Source: Rhodobacterales bacterium RIFCSPHIGHO2_02_FULL_62_130
GTDB taxonomy: Bacteria; Pseudomonadota; Alphaproteobacteria; Rhodobacterales; Rhodobacteraceae
Direction: 5' to 3'
Assembly: GCA_001828855.1 (NCBI GenBank)
Contig: MHZT01000003.1
Coordinates: 1 to 64,000 of the forward strand
DNA: 64,000 nucleotides
Below are positions 1 through 8,446 of the stretch, one piece after another (position 1 is the stretch's first letter; each line of letters begins with the position of its first letter). The translations under genes and the position numbers were made by a program. The notes under the pieces were generated by a model, which had not been told where the DNA came from, ran no database searches, and was given only the letters and a program-made list of their open reading frames with translations.

Positions 1-442
1 AGACGGAGGGCTTCGGTTTGCTCATGCATCCCAGCTACCACGCTGGATTCACAGAGTGAATCCTCCATCCCATTTGCGCAACAAAGCCCCAGGCTCGTCG
101 TCTTTTCTTCGGACTGCGGCGTACGAAATTCGTGTAAGCAATCCGGCAGGAAGCGAGGTCAACTTGAAAGAGTGTTCTTTCTGCGTGACGGTGATGAAGG
201 GAAACTCGGGCATATGTCCTCACCATTTCTTTCAAGTAGTATGGTAACTTCTGTCGCTCGTCTAGACTCGACGATCGGCACTCTCATGTAAGACCGTTTG
301 AGGGTAAAGCAAAGCGCCGCCGCGTGGCGATGTGACGTATGATGTTGAAAGAAAACAAAAATCGCTAGCGGACCTATCGCTGACCGCCCTACCGTTACCG
401 TAAGCGTAAGTTTTATCCGGCTTTACAGGGGGCAAACGGGAC
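1..442. other. No gene recognised; interior of accessory element
   Basis: I see no convincing gene in this stretch. The open frames on both strands are short, overlap each other and have no recognisable product or ribosome binding site. Base composition is more mixed and AT-richer than the genes that follow. The 3' part carries short related segments (taccgttaccgtaagcgtaag near 391-411) just upstream of the first accessory gene, which may belong to its promoter region, but no clear -35/-10 pair stands out. Confidence 0.5.
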
Positions 443-1195
443 ATGGCAGTCGATCTTGGAATGGGTGTGGACACGCGGATCACCGCTTCGCTCCACCCGC
501 AAAGCGTTGCATCGCTGGACGAATATGACAGCGACACCGAAGGGGAGCTGCAACAGGTCGTGCAGGCTTTCACCTCGGTCTATGAAGGCGTTGGCAAGGT
601 GCTGGACGTGCGCGACATGGCGGTGAAGAACACCGCATGGTCCGAGGACATGCGGACGATCAAGGTGCAGGAAATGGCGGATCGCGCTTTCGCCAAGTTC
701 GCGCCACAGCTCGACAAGGCGTTCCACAACATGCGGGCCGGGGCTGAGTTGATTGAAAAGCAGCTCTCCGCTCCCGTGGAAGCGCGCGCCGCGCACAGCA
801 TTTCCGCAGAGATTCGCGCCCATGTGAAGGGTCTGGCAGAGCGGCAGGGCACCAGCACCTTGGACAAGCGCCCCGGCCAGAGCGCGGTCGGCTTCGTCCA
901 GGCCGCCATCCAGAATGGTGACGCGGCGACCGTTACGGCGGTTCTCGGCGCGCCTGCATATCTCAGCGGCATCGATCCCAAGATGCAGGAAGTGCTTCTG
1001 CGTCAGTGGCACGAGAAAGCAAACCCGGTTGCAGCGAAGCGCCTGCGGGCCATGCGCGCCGTCATGGACCTCATTCAGGACCGTGCGCCGCTGATCCACA
1101 TGGAGCTGGAGCGGGTCGTCGGCAAGTCGCCTGCCTACGCCAAGATGCTGCGCGACAAGCACAACGCCGCTGAAAAAGCGCTCGGGGGCATCTGA
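443..1195 (+). CDS. Hypothetical protein, accessory element
   Basis: A 250-residue soluble protein without signal peptide or membrane segment. I do not recognise a family. It is rich in Ala, Glu, Lys and Gln with long predicted helical stretches (about residues 27-140), as in structural or scaffold-like phage proteins, but no motif proves this. It is the first of six genes in the same direction, the remaining five overlapping or nearly touching, and all end before a strong terminator and a tRNA gene. The setting suggests cargo or late genes of a prophage or similar integrated element. The start is the first ATG in the frame. Confidence 0.7.
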   Translation: MAVDLGMGVDTRITASLHPQSVASLDEYDSDTEGELQQVVQAFTSVYEGVGKVLDVRDMAVKNTAWSEDMRTIKVQEMADRAFAKFAPQLDKAFHNMRAGAELIEKQLSAPVEARAAHSISAEIRAHVKGLAERQGTSTLDKRPGQSAVGFVQAAIQNGDAATVTAVLGAPAYLSGIDPKMQEVLLRQWHEKANPVAAKRLRAMRAVMDLIQDRAPLIHMELERVVGKSPAYAKMLRDKHNAAEKALGGI

Positions 1196-1219
1196 TCGGA
1201 TTGTGATGGATCAGAAACC

Positions 1220-1675
1220 ATGACCGACGCAACTCAACCTGAATGGATGCAAGGGTTCGTGCCCGTGCCCGCGAAATGGATGCCGGGCATGAAAAGCCCG
1301 AACCCCGCAGGTAGGCCTCCCGGTCTGACCCCGCAGGCGAAGCTGACGAAGCGGATGCTTGAGGAAGGGGAGGCGGTGCTGGACGCGGTGCTTGAGAAGG
1401 CAAAGGCGGGAGACCCGACAAGTGCGGGCCTCGTTCTTAGCCGCATCCTTCCTTCTCTCCGCAGTCAGTCGCAGGCCGTTCGGTTCGACTTTGACCCGGA
1501 AGCCCCGATCACGAAACAGATTGAACAGGTGCTGGCCGCTGTCGCGGAGGGCGCTGTGCCGCCTGATGTGGGCCAGCAGATCATCACCGCCATCGGCACC
1601 CTTAGCCAAGCCCGCGTCACCGAGGAACTTGCTGCCGAGGTGGCTGCTCTGAAAGCGAAGGACATCACCCCATGA
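1220..1675 (+). CDS. DUF5681-like protein of prophage type
   Basis: A 151-residue protein. Residues about 24-50 read KSPNPAGRPPG followed by LTPQAKLTKRMLEEGE, the NPAGRPxG...K...LLE pattern of the DUF5681 family, which is common in alphaproteobacterial prophages and mobile elements; its function is unknown and a link to DNA packaging or DNA binding is only an inference. The rest is helical and acidic with no further motif. The gene begins 24 bases after the preceding stop and its stop overlaps the next start, so it is part of one transcription unit. Confidence 0.7.
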   Translation: MTDATQPEWMQGFVPVPAKWMPGMKSPNPAGRPPGLTPQAKLTKRMLEEGEAVLDAVLEKAKAGDPTSAGLVLSRILPSLRSQSQAVRFDFDPEAPITKQIEQVLAAVAEGAVPPDVGQQIITAIGTLSQARVTEELAAEVAALKAKDITP

Positions 1676-2061
1676 CAAATATCTGGACACCCGGAGGCGG
1701 TCGCGTTGCCACCATGGCACCCGGCCCGGACGATCTGTTTGTGGTGACCACAGTTGCAGGTCGCCGCGCCCTGATGCACCCCGTGGGCCTCTACGATCAC
1801 GCGCTCAAGCAGGCCGAGGCCGCTGCGATCCGCATGGCACCCGTGCCCGTCACGATCAAGGTGCTGTGCGTTACGCTGCGCGAGGCGCAGGCATTCGGGT
1901 TCGCGCCCGACGACCTGTTTGAAGGGCAGACGCCCCAAGAGGAAGCAGAGTGGCGGCGGATGATGCTCGCCGCGCTCTATGACGTGCTGCGCAACTGCAA
2001 CGAAGCCAAGCCCCGCGCCGACGCGCTGGCGCTGCTCAAGCAACTGGGGGAATTGACATGA
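1672..2061 (+). CDS. Hypothetical protein, accessory element
   Basis: A 129-residue protein of unknown function. It has a small N-terminal beta-rich part (residues 1-60) and a helical C-terminus containing an acidic stretch near residue 85. No signal peptide, membrane segment or known motif is visible. Its ATG overlaps the stop of the DUF5681-like gene (ATGA) and its stop overlaps the next start, which argues for translational coupling and for a real gene. Confidence 0.65.
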   Translation: MTNIWTPGGGRVATMAPGPDDLFVVTTVAGRRALMHPVGLYDHALKQAEAAAIRMAPVPVTIKVLCVTLREAQAFGFAPDDLFEGQTPQEEAEWRRMMLAALYDVLRNCNEAKPRADALALLKQLGELT

Positions 2062-2270
2062 AGGCTGACGAAGGCGACCTGCGCGGGCAGGCGAAGCGTA
2101 ACCTCGAGGCGGAGGAACACCGCGCCGCGCTGGACGCCATTCAGGCACGCCGCGAAGAACACGCACTGGCGTCCGAGGTGCGCGGCAAGATGGAATTTGC
2201 GCGGTGCATCGCTGGTGCCCCGTCGCTGGTTGCGGCGATGCAAAAGCTGAAAGGCGATGGCCGTGCATAA
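2058..2270 (+). CDS. Small charged hypothetical protein
   Basis: A 70-residue, highly charged, probably all-helical protein (many Glu, Arg, Lys and Ala). No family recognised. The start overlaps the preceding stop as ATGA and the 3' end overlaps the next gene by 14 bases; this packing is the main support for it being translated. Its length and composition fit small accessory proteins of phages. Confidence 0.55.
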   Translation: MKADEGDLRGQAKRNLEAEEHRAALDAIQARREEHALASEVRGKMEFARCIAGAPSLVAAMQKLKGDGRA

Positions 2271-2442
2271 CCACACCGCCCGCCCCAAGCCTCCGCCCAA
2301 CGCCCGCGCTGTCGCCCGTGCCGTGGACCGCGTTTTCGCGGCGCAGGAGCAGCGCGAGGCAGAGGCGCGGCTTCTGGTGCAGATGCAGCGCACCATCAAG
2401 GCCCTGCGCCCCCGCTGGCTCAAGGGCGAGGGGCGCGCCTGA
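2257..2442 (+). CDS. Small basic hypothetical protein
   Basis: A 61-residue basic protein with a Pro/Arg-rich N-terminus (HNHTARPKPPPN) followed by an amphipathic helix rich in Arg, Glu and Gln. Function unknown. It overlaps the genes on both sides: 14 bases with the upstream gene and 1 base with the downstream gene (TGATG). Confidence 0.5.
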   Translation: MAVHNHTARPKPPPNARAVARAVDRVFAAQEQREAEARLLVQMQRTIKALRPRWLKGEGRA

Positions 2443-2693
2443 TGGCAAGCCCGCGCGCTCTCCTGTCACAGTTGAAGCAGCTCAAGGCAGCGCGGCAACC
2501 GCGCCCGTCGCCCATCGTCGCGCTCTACGGGTCGTTCGATGCCTTTGCCGACAAGTGCATGGCAGAGGTCCAGGAGGGCAAGCTGTGCCCGGTTGACATG
2601 CCCGTGGTCATCGCCTGTCTGCGTCGGTGGGAGCGGGATGGCGACTGGCGGGCGCAGCGCCGGGGAAACGGCGTGTGGGAAGCCGCGCGATAG
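2442..2693 (+). CDS. Small hypothetical protein, last gene of the accessory operon
   Basis: An 83-residue protein with no recognised domain. The centre (residues 25-60) has a DAFADKCMAEVQEG stretch and the C-terminus is basic and Trp/Arg-rich (LRRWERDGDWRAQRRGNG), possibly for nucleic-acid contact, which is only a guess. It is the sixth and last gene of the run; about 140 bases downstream lies a strong rho-independent terminator. Confidence 0.6.
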   Translation: MASPRALLSQLKQLKAARQPRPSPIVALYGSFDAFADKCMAEVQEGKLCPVDMPVVIACLRRWERDGDWRAQRRGNGVWEAAR

Positions 2694-2833
2694 CGAAAAC
2701 CTGCTGACTTGGTAAGGGGGGCCAGCGGGGCGCGGTTGATGCCAGCCGCGACGAGGCATAGCGTTCAGTTCCTCGTTAAACACAACGAACGCAGCGGCGG
2801 GGCTGGTCCCTTATCCTGCTGGCCTGACACCGC

Positions 2834-2869
2834 GCGCCCTGCACCCCTCGGTGCGGGGCGCTTTGTTTT
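2834..2869 (+). terminator. Rho-independent terminator of the accessory operon
   Basis: A 12-bp stem (arms 2834-2845 and 2850-2861, one G-T pair) with a 4-base loop is followed by a T-rich run (ctttgtttt). It lies downstream of six same-strand genes and would end their transcript before the oppositely oriented tRNA gene. Confidence 0.85.
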
Positions 2870-2953
2870 GAGGGGCGAGGATTCGGCAGCTTACGAGCGG
2901 CGCAGCGTTTCGCGGGGTCTTATGTAAGTCTTACGCAGCTTTCAGAATGACGA

Positions 2954-2971
2954 AAGCCCCCGAAGGGGCTT
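2954..2971 (-). terminator. Hairpin downstream of tRNA-Ala
   Basis: A 7-bp stem with arms AAGCCCC and GGGGCTT and a CGAA loop lies about 30 bases past the tRNA 3' end. On the minus strand it is followed by TTTCGTCATT, a weak T-run. It probably terminates the tRNA transcript; the CGAA/TTCG tetraloop hairpin is typical of bacterial terminators. Confidence 0.55.
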
Positions 2972-3001
2972 CGCGTAAGCTACTGTATTTATTTGGAATG
3001 T

Positions 3002-3077
<76 letters not shown>

Positions 3078-3181
3078 ATCCTTTTACACAACGTTGGGCG
3101 CGTCGTGTGGGCGCTGTTTAGGGGAGGGCGCGGCGGGGTGCAAGAGGAAATTTGCACCTTTTTCGCGCCCTTCCCAAGTTC

Positions 3182-3520
3182 TTAGACGTCTTCCTCGTCG
3201 CCGGCCACATCGGCCAGATCGTCAAGCGAGACGTTGTCGTCGGTGTCGTCTTCCAGCAGCTCGTCGTCCAGCTCGGTGTCGTCGGCAACGCCGGCCACCA
3301 GCAGTTCGTCATCTGCTTCCAGATCATCGACCAACACGGCGTCGTCGTCTTTTTCAGGTTGCACGCGGCTGATCACGGCCGCTGCCATCTTGCGACGTGC
3401 GGATTCGATATCGACAACCTCGCCCGTGTAGGGGCTGACGATCGGCGTGCGGTTCAGGTCGTAAAAGCGTTTCCCGGTGGTGGGGCAAACACGTTTCGTA
3501 CCCCATTCTGCCTTGGGCAT
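3182..3520 (-). CDS. TIGR02300 family protein (FYDLN acid protein)
   Basis: A 112-residue protein that begins with the family signature: residues 1-37 contain WGTKRVCPTTGKRFYDLNRTP and SPYTGEVV, after which the chain becomes a long, very acidic Asp/Glu-rich tail (about residues 57-112). The N-terminal CP..TGK.FYDLN block resembles half of a zinc ribbon. The family is found across Alphaproteobacteria and its function is not established. The gene stands alone between the tRNA gene and a divergently transcribed protease gene. Confidence 0.9.
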   Translation of the reverse strand: MPKAEWGTKRVCPTTGKRFYDLNRTPIVSPYTGEVVDIESARRKMAAAVISRVQPEKDDDAVLVDDLEADDELLVAGVADDTELDDELLEDDTDDNVSLDDLADVAGDEEDV

Positions 3521-3654
3521 GGTCTTCCCTTTTCAGGCTATATATCCAGAGTGCGTTCGCTTGCCACAAGCCTTGCGCGGTGTCAAAGGCTTTTGCGGCA
3601 GTTGCGGCCACGCTGCGTATGGCTATTCTGCGCGTCCCTGTCCAGAGGCGGTTT

Positions 3655-4344
3655 ATGCCCATCCTTCCCGGCCCACCCCCCGTTGAAATCACCCTGCGCC
3701 GGTCGGCCCGCGCGCGGCGGTTTTCGCTGCGTGTCGCCCAAGCCGATGGAAAGGTGACACTTTCCTTGCCCACACGCGCGCGTGAGGCCGAGGCGCTGGC
3801 CTTTGCGGTCTCGCAGGAGGGGTGGATACGCTCGGCTTTGGCGCGGCTGCCTGCGGCGGAAATGGTGGGCATAGGCTCGGTGATTCCCGTCGAGGGCAGG
3901 CTGTTGCGGCTGGTTTCGGGGCAGGGGCGGTCGGTGCAGGTTGCGGGCGATTCGCTGCATGTGCCGGGTGATCCGGCGCGGGCAGGGCCGCGCGTGGCGG
4001 CCTATCTGAAGGTGATGGCGCGGGATCGGTTGGCCGCGGCCTCGGACCGCTATGCGGCGCAGATCGGGCGCAAAGTGGTGCAGGTGTCCTTGCGCGATAC
4101 CCGTTCGCGCTGGGGGTCTTGCACAGCCGAGGGCGCGCTGATGTATAGCTGGCGGCTGGTGATGGCGCCGCCCTCGGTGCTGGATTACGTCGCGGCGCAT
4201 GAGGTCGCGCATATGGTCGAGATGAACCATTCCGACCGGTTCTGGGCCGTGGTGGCGCGGCTTTACCCCGCGTGGCAGGAAGAGCGCGCGTGGTTGAAGC
4301 GGCAGGGCGGGGCGTTGCAGGCGTTTCGCTTTGATGCGGCTTGA
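3655..4344 (+). CDS. YgjP-like zinc metallopeptidase (DUF45, M48-like)
   Basis: A 229-residue soluble protein. The N-terminal half carries the RRSARARRFSLRV pattern common in the YgjP/SprT-like family. The C-terminal half has a DTRSRWGSC segment and then the zinc site HEVAH at about residue 182 with a second conserved stretch MNHSDRFW that supplies the third ligand, as in YgjP-like proteases. The start chosen is the ATG preceded by AGAGG; an upstream ATG at 3580 lies in poorly fitting sequence. The stop overlaps a TTG that could start the next gene, so the pair may be co-transcribed. The substrate is unknown. Confidence 0.85.
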   Translation: MPILPGPPPVEITLRRSARARRFSLRVAQADGKVTLSLPTRAREAEALAFAVSQEGWIRSALARLPAAEMVGIGSVIPVEGRLLRLVSGQGRSVQVAGDSLHVPGDPARAGPRVAAYLKVMARDRLAAASDRYAAQIGRKVVQVSLRDTRSRWGSCTAEGALMYSWRLVMAPPSVLDYVAAHEVAHMVEMNHSDRFWAVVARLYPAWQEERAWLKRQGGALQAFRFDAA

Positions 4345-4376
4345 CCAAAGCGGTGATTGGGTGCTTGGCTGCGCCC

Positions 4377-5027
4377 ATGCCGATCAAACCCCGCCTTGCA
4401 GATCCCAACGCCGCCGCACATGAGCGGCTTTACCGCACGCTGCGCCAGCAGGTGATGCATGGTGAATTGGCCCCCGGTCAGGCCGTTACTCTGCGTGGTC
4501 TGGCCGAGCAATTCGGCATGTCGATGACGCCCGCCCGCGACGCGGTGCGGCGTCTGGTGGCGGAGGGGGCATTCACGATGTCCTCGTCGGGGCGGATTTC
4601 CACGCCGGAACTGACGCCGGAACGGATCGAGGAACTGGCCGCGATCAGGGCCATGCTGGAACCGGAGATGGCCTCGCGCGCGCTGCCCCGCGCGCATTTC
4701 GCGCTGATCGATAGGTTGGCTGCGATCAACGCGCTGAACCAAGAGGCGGTGATGAATCAGGATGCGGTGGGCTATGTCCGCACCAATCTGGAGTTTCACC
4801 GCACGCTGTATCTGCGTGCCCAGACGCCTGCGATGCTTGCGCTTTGCGAGACGGTTTGGCTACAGCTTGGGCCTACGATGCGGGCGCTCTACCAGAAATT
4901 GCGGCGGCGCGACATGCCGCAGCATCACCGGATGATTCTGGCGGCCCTGCGCGCGGGGGATGAGCCGGGCCTGCGGCTGGCGGTGCGGACGGATGTGACG
5001 CAGGGGCTGCGGCATCTGGCAAGCTAG
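4377..5027 (+). CDS. GntR family transcriptional regulator (FCD domain)
   Basis: A 216-residue regulator. Residues about 10-72 form the winged helix (HERLYRTLRQQVMHGELAPGQAVTL, then LAEQFGMSMTPARDAVRRLVAEG), the hallmark of GntR proteins. Residues about 80-210 are the all-helical FCD ligand domain, with an HRTLY metal-site segment and a second His cluster (QHHRMI). Its ligand cannot be read from the sequence. It lies upstream of and in the same direction as an intradiol dioxygenase gene, so an aromatic acid or ring-cleavage product is a possible effector; this is inference. A TTG at 4341 is an alternative start overlapping the protease stop. Confidence 0.88.
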   Translation: MPIKPRLADPNAAAHERLYRTLRQQVMHGELAPGQAVTLRGLAEQFGMSMTPARDAVRRLVAEGAFTMSSSGRISTPELTPERIEELAAIRAMLEPEMASRALPRAHFALIDRLAAINALNQEAVMNQDAVGYVRTNLEFHRTLYLRAQTPAMLALCETVWLQLGPTMRALYQKLRRRDMPQHHRMILAALRAGDEPGLRLAVRTDVTQGLRHLAS

Positions 5028-5114
5028 GCGCGGGTAGCGGCGATTTTGGTTAACCGCGACGGAAGTGTTACCTGTCAGCGTTATACCGGAAATGCCCGCA
5101 ACCGGAGTCCCCTG

Positions 5115-5855
5115 ATGCCCCCTCTGTCCACGCTTGATCGCCGCACCGTGTTGCAAGCCCTGTCGCTGGCCCCCTTGGCGGCGGCGATCCCGCAAGCTCT
5201 GCGGGCGCAGGTGGATCAGGCCGGTTTGATCTCGACCGATGTGTGCCTTGTGCAGCCGGAACTGACCGAGGGACCGTTCTACATCGATCCCGAACTGGTC
5301 CGCAGCGACATCACCGAAGGGCGGGCGGGTTTGCCAATGACGTTGCGTCTTCAAGTGGTTAGCGCCGATTGCACTCCGATTGCGGGGGCGCGGGTGGATG
5401 TGTGGCATTGCGATGCCCAAGGGGTTTACTCGGGTGTCGAGAACCTTGGCGGCGGGCCGGATGCGCGCGGGGAAAGCTTTCTGCGCGGCACGCAAATGAC
5501 CGATGCGGCAGGGGTTGCCACGTTCCAGACCATCTTTCCGGGCTGGTATCCGGGGCGGACGACCCATGTGCATTACAAGGTGTTTCTGGACGGGGACGCG
5601 GTGCTGACCAGCCAGATCTTCTTTGACGAGGCCGTTAACCAATCGATCTACGACGACCACGACGCCTATGCGCGGGAAGGTGCGCGCGACATGGTGAACG
5701 CCGCTGATGTGATCGCGGGGCGTGCAGGCGACGGGGCCTATGCGCGGGTGCGGATGACAGAACCCGATGGCGCGATGGAGGCGGCTTTGGTTGTGGGAGT
5801 CGCCCCCGAAGGGCGCGCGGGCGGGTTGCTGGACTGGCTGTTCAAAAAAGCCTGA
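5115..5855 (+). CDS. Exported intradiol ring-cleavage dioxygenase
   Basis: A 246-residue protein related to the beta subunit of protocatechuate 3,4-dioxygenase and catechol 1,2-dioxygenase, which cleave catechols between the hydroxyls with non-haem Fe(III). The expected ligands are visible: Tyr in DAQGVYS, Tyr in PGWYPG and the two His of THVHYK. The N-terminus (LDRRTVLQALSLAPLAAA) looks like a twin-arginine or Sec leader with cleavage after about residue 30, so the enzyme is probably periplasmic. Exported intradiol dioxygenases of this kind are widespread but rarely characterised. The start is the ATG 7 bases after GGAG, and the FYIDPELVR stretch is typical of the family. Confidence 0.85.
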   Translation: MPPLSTLDRRTVLQALSLAPLAAAIPQALRAQVDQAGLISTDVCLVQPELTEGPFYIDPELVRSDITEGRAGLPMTLRLQVVSADCTPIAGARVDVWHCDAQGVYSGVENLGGGPDARGESFLRGTQMTDAAGVATFQTIFPGWYPGRTTHVHYKVFLDGDAVLTSQIFFDEAVNQSIYDDHDAYAREGARDMVNAADVIAGRAGDGAYARVRMTEPDGAMEAALVVGVAPEGRAGGLLDWLFKKA

Positions 5856-5877
5856 GGCATATCAGAGATTTGGGTGC

Positions 5878-5907
5878 CTGCCCAAAGCGAGCGGTTGCTT
5901 TGGGCAG
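5878..5907. terminator. Hairpin between convergent genes
   Basis: A perfect 11-bp inverted repeat (CTGCCCAAAGC / GCTTTGGGCAG) with an 8-base loop lies between the ends of the dioxygenase gene and lpdA, which converge. Neither side has a strong T-run, so it may act as a bidirectional transcript 3'-end stabiliser rather than a classical terminator. Confidence 0.5.
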
Positions 5908-5948
5908 AGCAATGGGCAAGCGCGCCAGTTGGGTGCGCGCATCAGTCC

Positions 5949-7337
5949 TTAGGCGTGGATCGCACCGTCCCCGCAGGCAAGGGCGGCTTCACGCACAGCC
6001 TCGCTATAGGTGGGGTGGGCGTGGCAGGTCATCGCAAGGTCTTGGGCAGATGCGCCAAACTCCATCGCCACGCACACCTCATGGATCAGATCGCCAGCGG
6101 CGGGGCCGACGATATGTGCGCCAAGGATGCGGTCGGTGGCCTTGTCGGCCAGAATCTTGACAAAGCCGTCACCCTGAAACACCGCCTTGGCCCGCGCATT
6201 GCCCATGAAGCTGAACTTGCCGACCTTGTAGGCGCGGCCCTGTTCTTTCAACTGTTCCTCGGTCGCCCCCACGCTTGCCACTTCCGGCGTCGTGTATACC
6301 ACACCGGGGATTACCCCATAGTTAACGTGACCGGCCTTGCCCGCCAGAATCTCGGCCAGCGCCATGCCTTCGTCTTCGGCCTTATGCGCCAGCATCGGGC
6401 CGACGATAGCGTCACCGATGGCATACAAGCCCTTGATATTGGTCTGATAATGCGCGTCGGTCTTGACTTGGCCGCGCGGCAGGATTTCCACGCCCAACGC
6501 CTCAAGCCCCAGACCCGCGATATAGGGTTTGCGGCCCGTGGCGACCAGAACCACCTCGGCGTCAAGGCTGGCTTCGGTATCGTTTTTCTTCAGCTTGTAG
6601 GTGATTTTCGCGCCAGAAGCCGAGGTTTCAACCCCCTGCACCGCAGCGCCCAATATGAACTTAAGCCCCTGTTTCGTCAGAATTTTCTGCAAGGCTTTCG
6701 CCACTTCGGCATCCATGCCGGGGGTAATGGCGTCGAGGTATTCCACGACCGTGACCTGCGTTCCAAGGCGGGCATAGACCGACCCCATCTCCAACCCGAT
6801 CACACCTGCACCGATCACCACCATGGATTTCGGGATCGACGGCAGCGTCAAAGCGCCGGTCGAGGTGACGACGATGGTCTCATCCACAGTCACGCCGGGA
6901 AGGCTGGACGGCTCGGAACCCGTTGCAATCACGATATTTTTCGCGTCATGCACCTCGTCGCCGACCTGCACTTTGCCGGGCGCGGGGATGGTGGCCCAGC
7001 CCTTCAGCCATGTCACCTTGTTCTTCTTGAACAGGAATTCGATGCCCTTGGTATTACCGGACACCACATCGGATTTATAGGCTTGCATCTTTAGCCAATC
7101 TACGGTGGGCGCGCCACCCATCAGGCCCATTTTCTCAAAGTTTTCATGGACTTCGTGCAGATGATGCGTGGCGTTCAGCAGCGCCTTGGACGGGATGCAG
7201 CCCACGTTCAGGCAGGTGCCGCCAAGGGTGCCGCGGCCTTCAACCACGGCCACGTTCAGGCCCAGTTGGGCGGCGCGGATGGCGCAGACATAGCCGCCGG
7301 GGCCACCGCCGATGATGATTGCGTCAAAGCTTGCCAT
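5949..7337 (-). CDS. lpdA: Dihydrolipoyl dehydrogenase (E3)
   Basis: A 462-residue FAD-dependent oxidoreductase that reoxidises the dihydrolipoyl groups of 2-oxo acid dehydrogenase complexes with NAD+. The N-terminal FAD site GGGPGG is followed by the redox disulfide in [16 protein letters not shown]; a second Rossmann motif [12 protein letters not shown] and the family's ATGRKP and [17 protein letters not shown] stretches follow, and the C-terminal HAHPTYSE holds the catalytic His-Glu. It follows sucB on the same strand with two unrelated membrane genes between them, so it is most likely the E3 of the 2-oxoglutarate dehydrogenase complex. The start is MASFDA, preceded by GGATG; an ATG nine bases upstream is possible. 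Confidence 0.96.
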   Translation of the reverse strand: MASFDAIIIGGGPGGYVCAIRAAQLGLNVAVVEGRGTLGGTCLNVGCIPSKALLNATHHLHEVHENFEKMGLMGGAPTVDWLKMQAYKSDVVSGNTKGIEFLFKKNKVTWLKGWATIPAPGKVQVGDEVHDAKNIVIATGSEPSSLPGVTVDETIVVTSTGALTLPSIPKSMVVIGAGVIGLEMGSVYARLGTQVTVVEYLDAITPGMDAEVAKALQKILTKQGLKFILGAAVQGVETSASGAKITYKLKKNDTEASLDAEVVLVATGRKPYIAGLGLEALGVEILPRGQVKTDAHYQTNIKGLYAIGDAIVGPMLAHKAEDEGMALAEILAGKAGHVNYGVIPGVVYTTPEVASVGATEEQLKEQGRAYKVGKFSFMGNARAKAVFQGDGFVKILADKATDRILGAHIVGPAAGDLIHEVCVAMEFGASAQDLAMTCHAHPTYSEAVREAALACGDGAIHA

Positions 7338-7400
7338 GGGTCGCATCCTTCGTATTTTGTGCGTGTGGTTTGCGTGGTTTTTCCGTGACCACAGAGATGT

Positions 7401-7796
7401 TCAGATCAGCGCCGCCACGATCATGGTGAGCGTGGCGAAGAACCCTGCCGCCCAGATCGCGGATCGCCACGGCCGCCAGCCATAGGCATAGGCGGGGACG
7501 TAAAGCAGGCGGGCGGCAAGGTAGGTATAGGCGGCGTATTGCGTTAGGGCGGTGGATTGCTGGCCCAGCGTGACCACAACGACCGCAAGGGTGAACAGGA
7601 TCAGCCCTTCGAAATGGTTGTTCATCGCGCGTTGCAGGCGGGCGGTGGTTTTCGACAGTGCGCGCTTTGGCGGCGTGTCGCGCGGGCCAGAGGTATAGCC
7701 GGTGCCAAGCTCGATATTCGCGGGGGTGGCAAACAACAGGAATTGTGCGGCTTGGAGCAGTCCGGCAAGGGCGAGAACGGTGAGTTCGGGGGTCAT
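7401..7796 (-). CDS. MAPEG family membrane protein
   Basis: A 131-residue integral membrane protein with four hydrophobic segments (about residues 4-22, 58-80, 84-104 and 110-131). The central motif RLQRAMNNHFEGLILF matches the ...R..RA..N..E... signature of the MAPEG superfamily (membrane-associated proteins in eicosanoid and glutathione metabolism). Bacterial members of this short type are of unknown substrate. The ATG overlaps the stop of the upstream AT-rich membrane gene (ATGA). The gene sits between sucB and lpdA. Confidence 0.85.
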   Translation of the reverse strand: MTPELTVLALAGLLQAAQFLLFATPANIELGTGYTSGPRDTPPKRALSKTTARLQRAMNNHFEGLILFTLAVVVVTLGQQSTALTQYAAYTYLAARLLYVPAYAYGWRPWRSAIWAAGFFATLTMIVAALI

Positions 7797-8392
7797 GGAG
7801 TACTACTCTCTACTACAAGGTCCGCATTAGAAGGATAGAACTCATCAAGTGCTTTATCTATCGCGGTAAGCTCATAGGTTGCGGCATTCGTAATTGCAAT
7901 TCGCGCAATCAAAGCAGCTACCATCAACACAAATAGATCAGCAAAATGAATCATAAACACTCGCTGAGTGTCGATGCGACTGCCAAGTTTCCACTGAAGT
8001 CCATATAGTATTAGAACAAAAAGTATTAGGATCATTGATCCAGTCATGCCGCTGATCAATTGCAGCTTGCTCATAGCATCGCGGTAACTTTCGATTAAGA
8101 TAAGATTCTGAGTCCTGCCAACACGAACACCACGAAGGGTAAGCCGAGGCTCTCGAAATGGCTCTCTGAAAAGAAAGCCTCCCAAATGTACACAAACATT
8201 GCCGACAATCAACGTGGCCATAAAAACTGCAGCCAGTTGAACGATTTTGTGAAGGTCAAAAGAAGTTGTAGGGGTTTCACCAATAGGAAATTTCCAAATT
8301 CCCGCCGCCAACCAAATCGTGATTGCGCCCATCCCAAAACGATTGAGCGCGCTACTCCAAGATCGAGTTAAGTCAACGACTGAGGCAATCAT
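7793..8392 (-). CDS. AT-rich hypothetical membrane protein
   Basis: A 199-residue protein with four likely membrane segments (about residues 18-36, 48-70, 106-127 and 138-162), a basic loop RGVRVGRTQN and an acidic C-terminus. I recognise no family. The base composition is markedly AT-richer than everything around it, and the codon choice (many ATT, AAT, AGA) does not match the neighbouring TCA genes, which points to acquisition by transfer. Yet its stop overlaps the MAPEG start, so the two may be cotranslated. An upstream in-frame ATG at 8431 would run through the hairpin at 8412-8435 and is less likely. Confidence 0.7.
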   Translation of the reverse strand: MIASVVDLTRSWSSALNRFGMGAITIWLAAGIWKFPIGETPTTSFDLHKIVQLAAVFMATLIVGNVCVHLGGFLFREPFREPRLTLRGVRVGRTQNLILIESYRDAMSKLQLISGMTGSMILILFVLILYGLQWKLGSRIDTQRVFMIHFADLFVLMVAALIARIAITNAATYELTAIDKALDEFYPSNADLVVESSTP

Positions 8393-8411
8393 CGAATGGC
8401 ATCCCCTTAGA

Positions 8412-8435
8412 TTGGGTGGGACTGAGCCCACCCAA
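8412..8435. terminator. Hairpin downstream of sucB
   Basis: A perfect 9-bp inverted repeat TTGGGTGGG / CCCACCCAA with a 6-base loop follows the sucB stop on the minus strand. There is no T-run, so termination is uncertain. It marks the boundary between the suc genes and the AT-rich gene. Confidence 0.45.
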
Positions 8436-8446
8436 CCCCGACTCTG

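Larger units (their letters stand above)
2694..3001. other. Element/tRNA junction region, no convincing gene
   Basis: This stretch between the last accessory gene and the tRNA 3' end holds two hairpins (described separately) and one 72-codon open frame (2709-2927) that I do not accept because it runs through the terminator hairpin and has no supporting features. If an element is integrated in the tRNA gene, its right end lies in or at the edge of this stretch. No integrase is visible here, so it would have to lie at the other end, outside the window. Confidence 0.5.

Noticed and set aside
2709-2927. A 72-codon plus-strand frame at the element/tRNA junction
   Set aside because: Runs through the terminator hairpin, has no ribosome site, domain or neighbour coupling.
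7338-7400. GTGACCAC near lpdA as a third copy of the twin palindrome
   Set aside because: One mismatch, no second palindrome at 21 bp spacing and no flanking T/A; likely chance.
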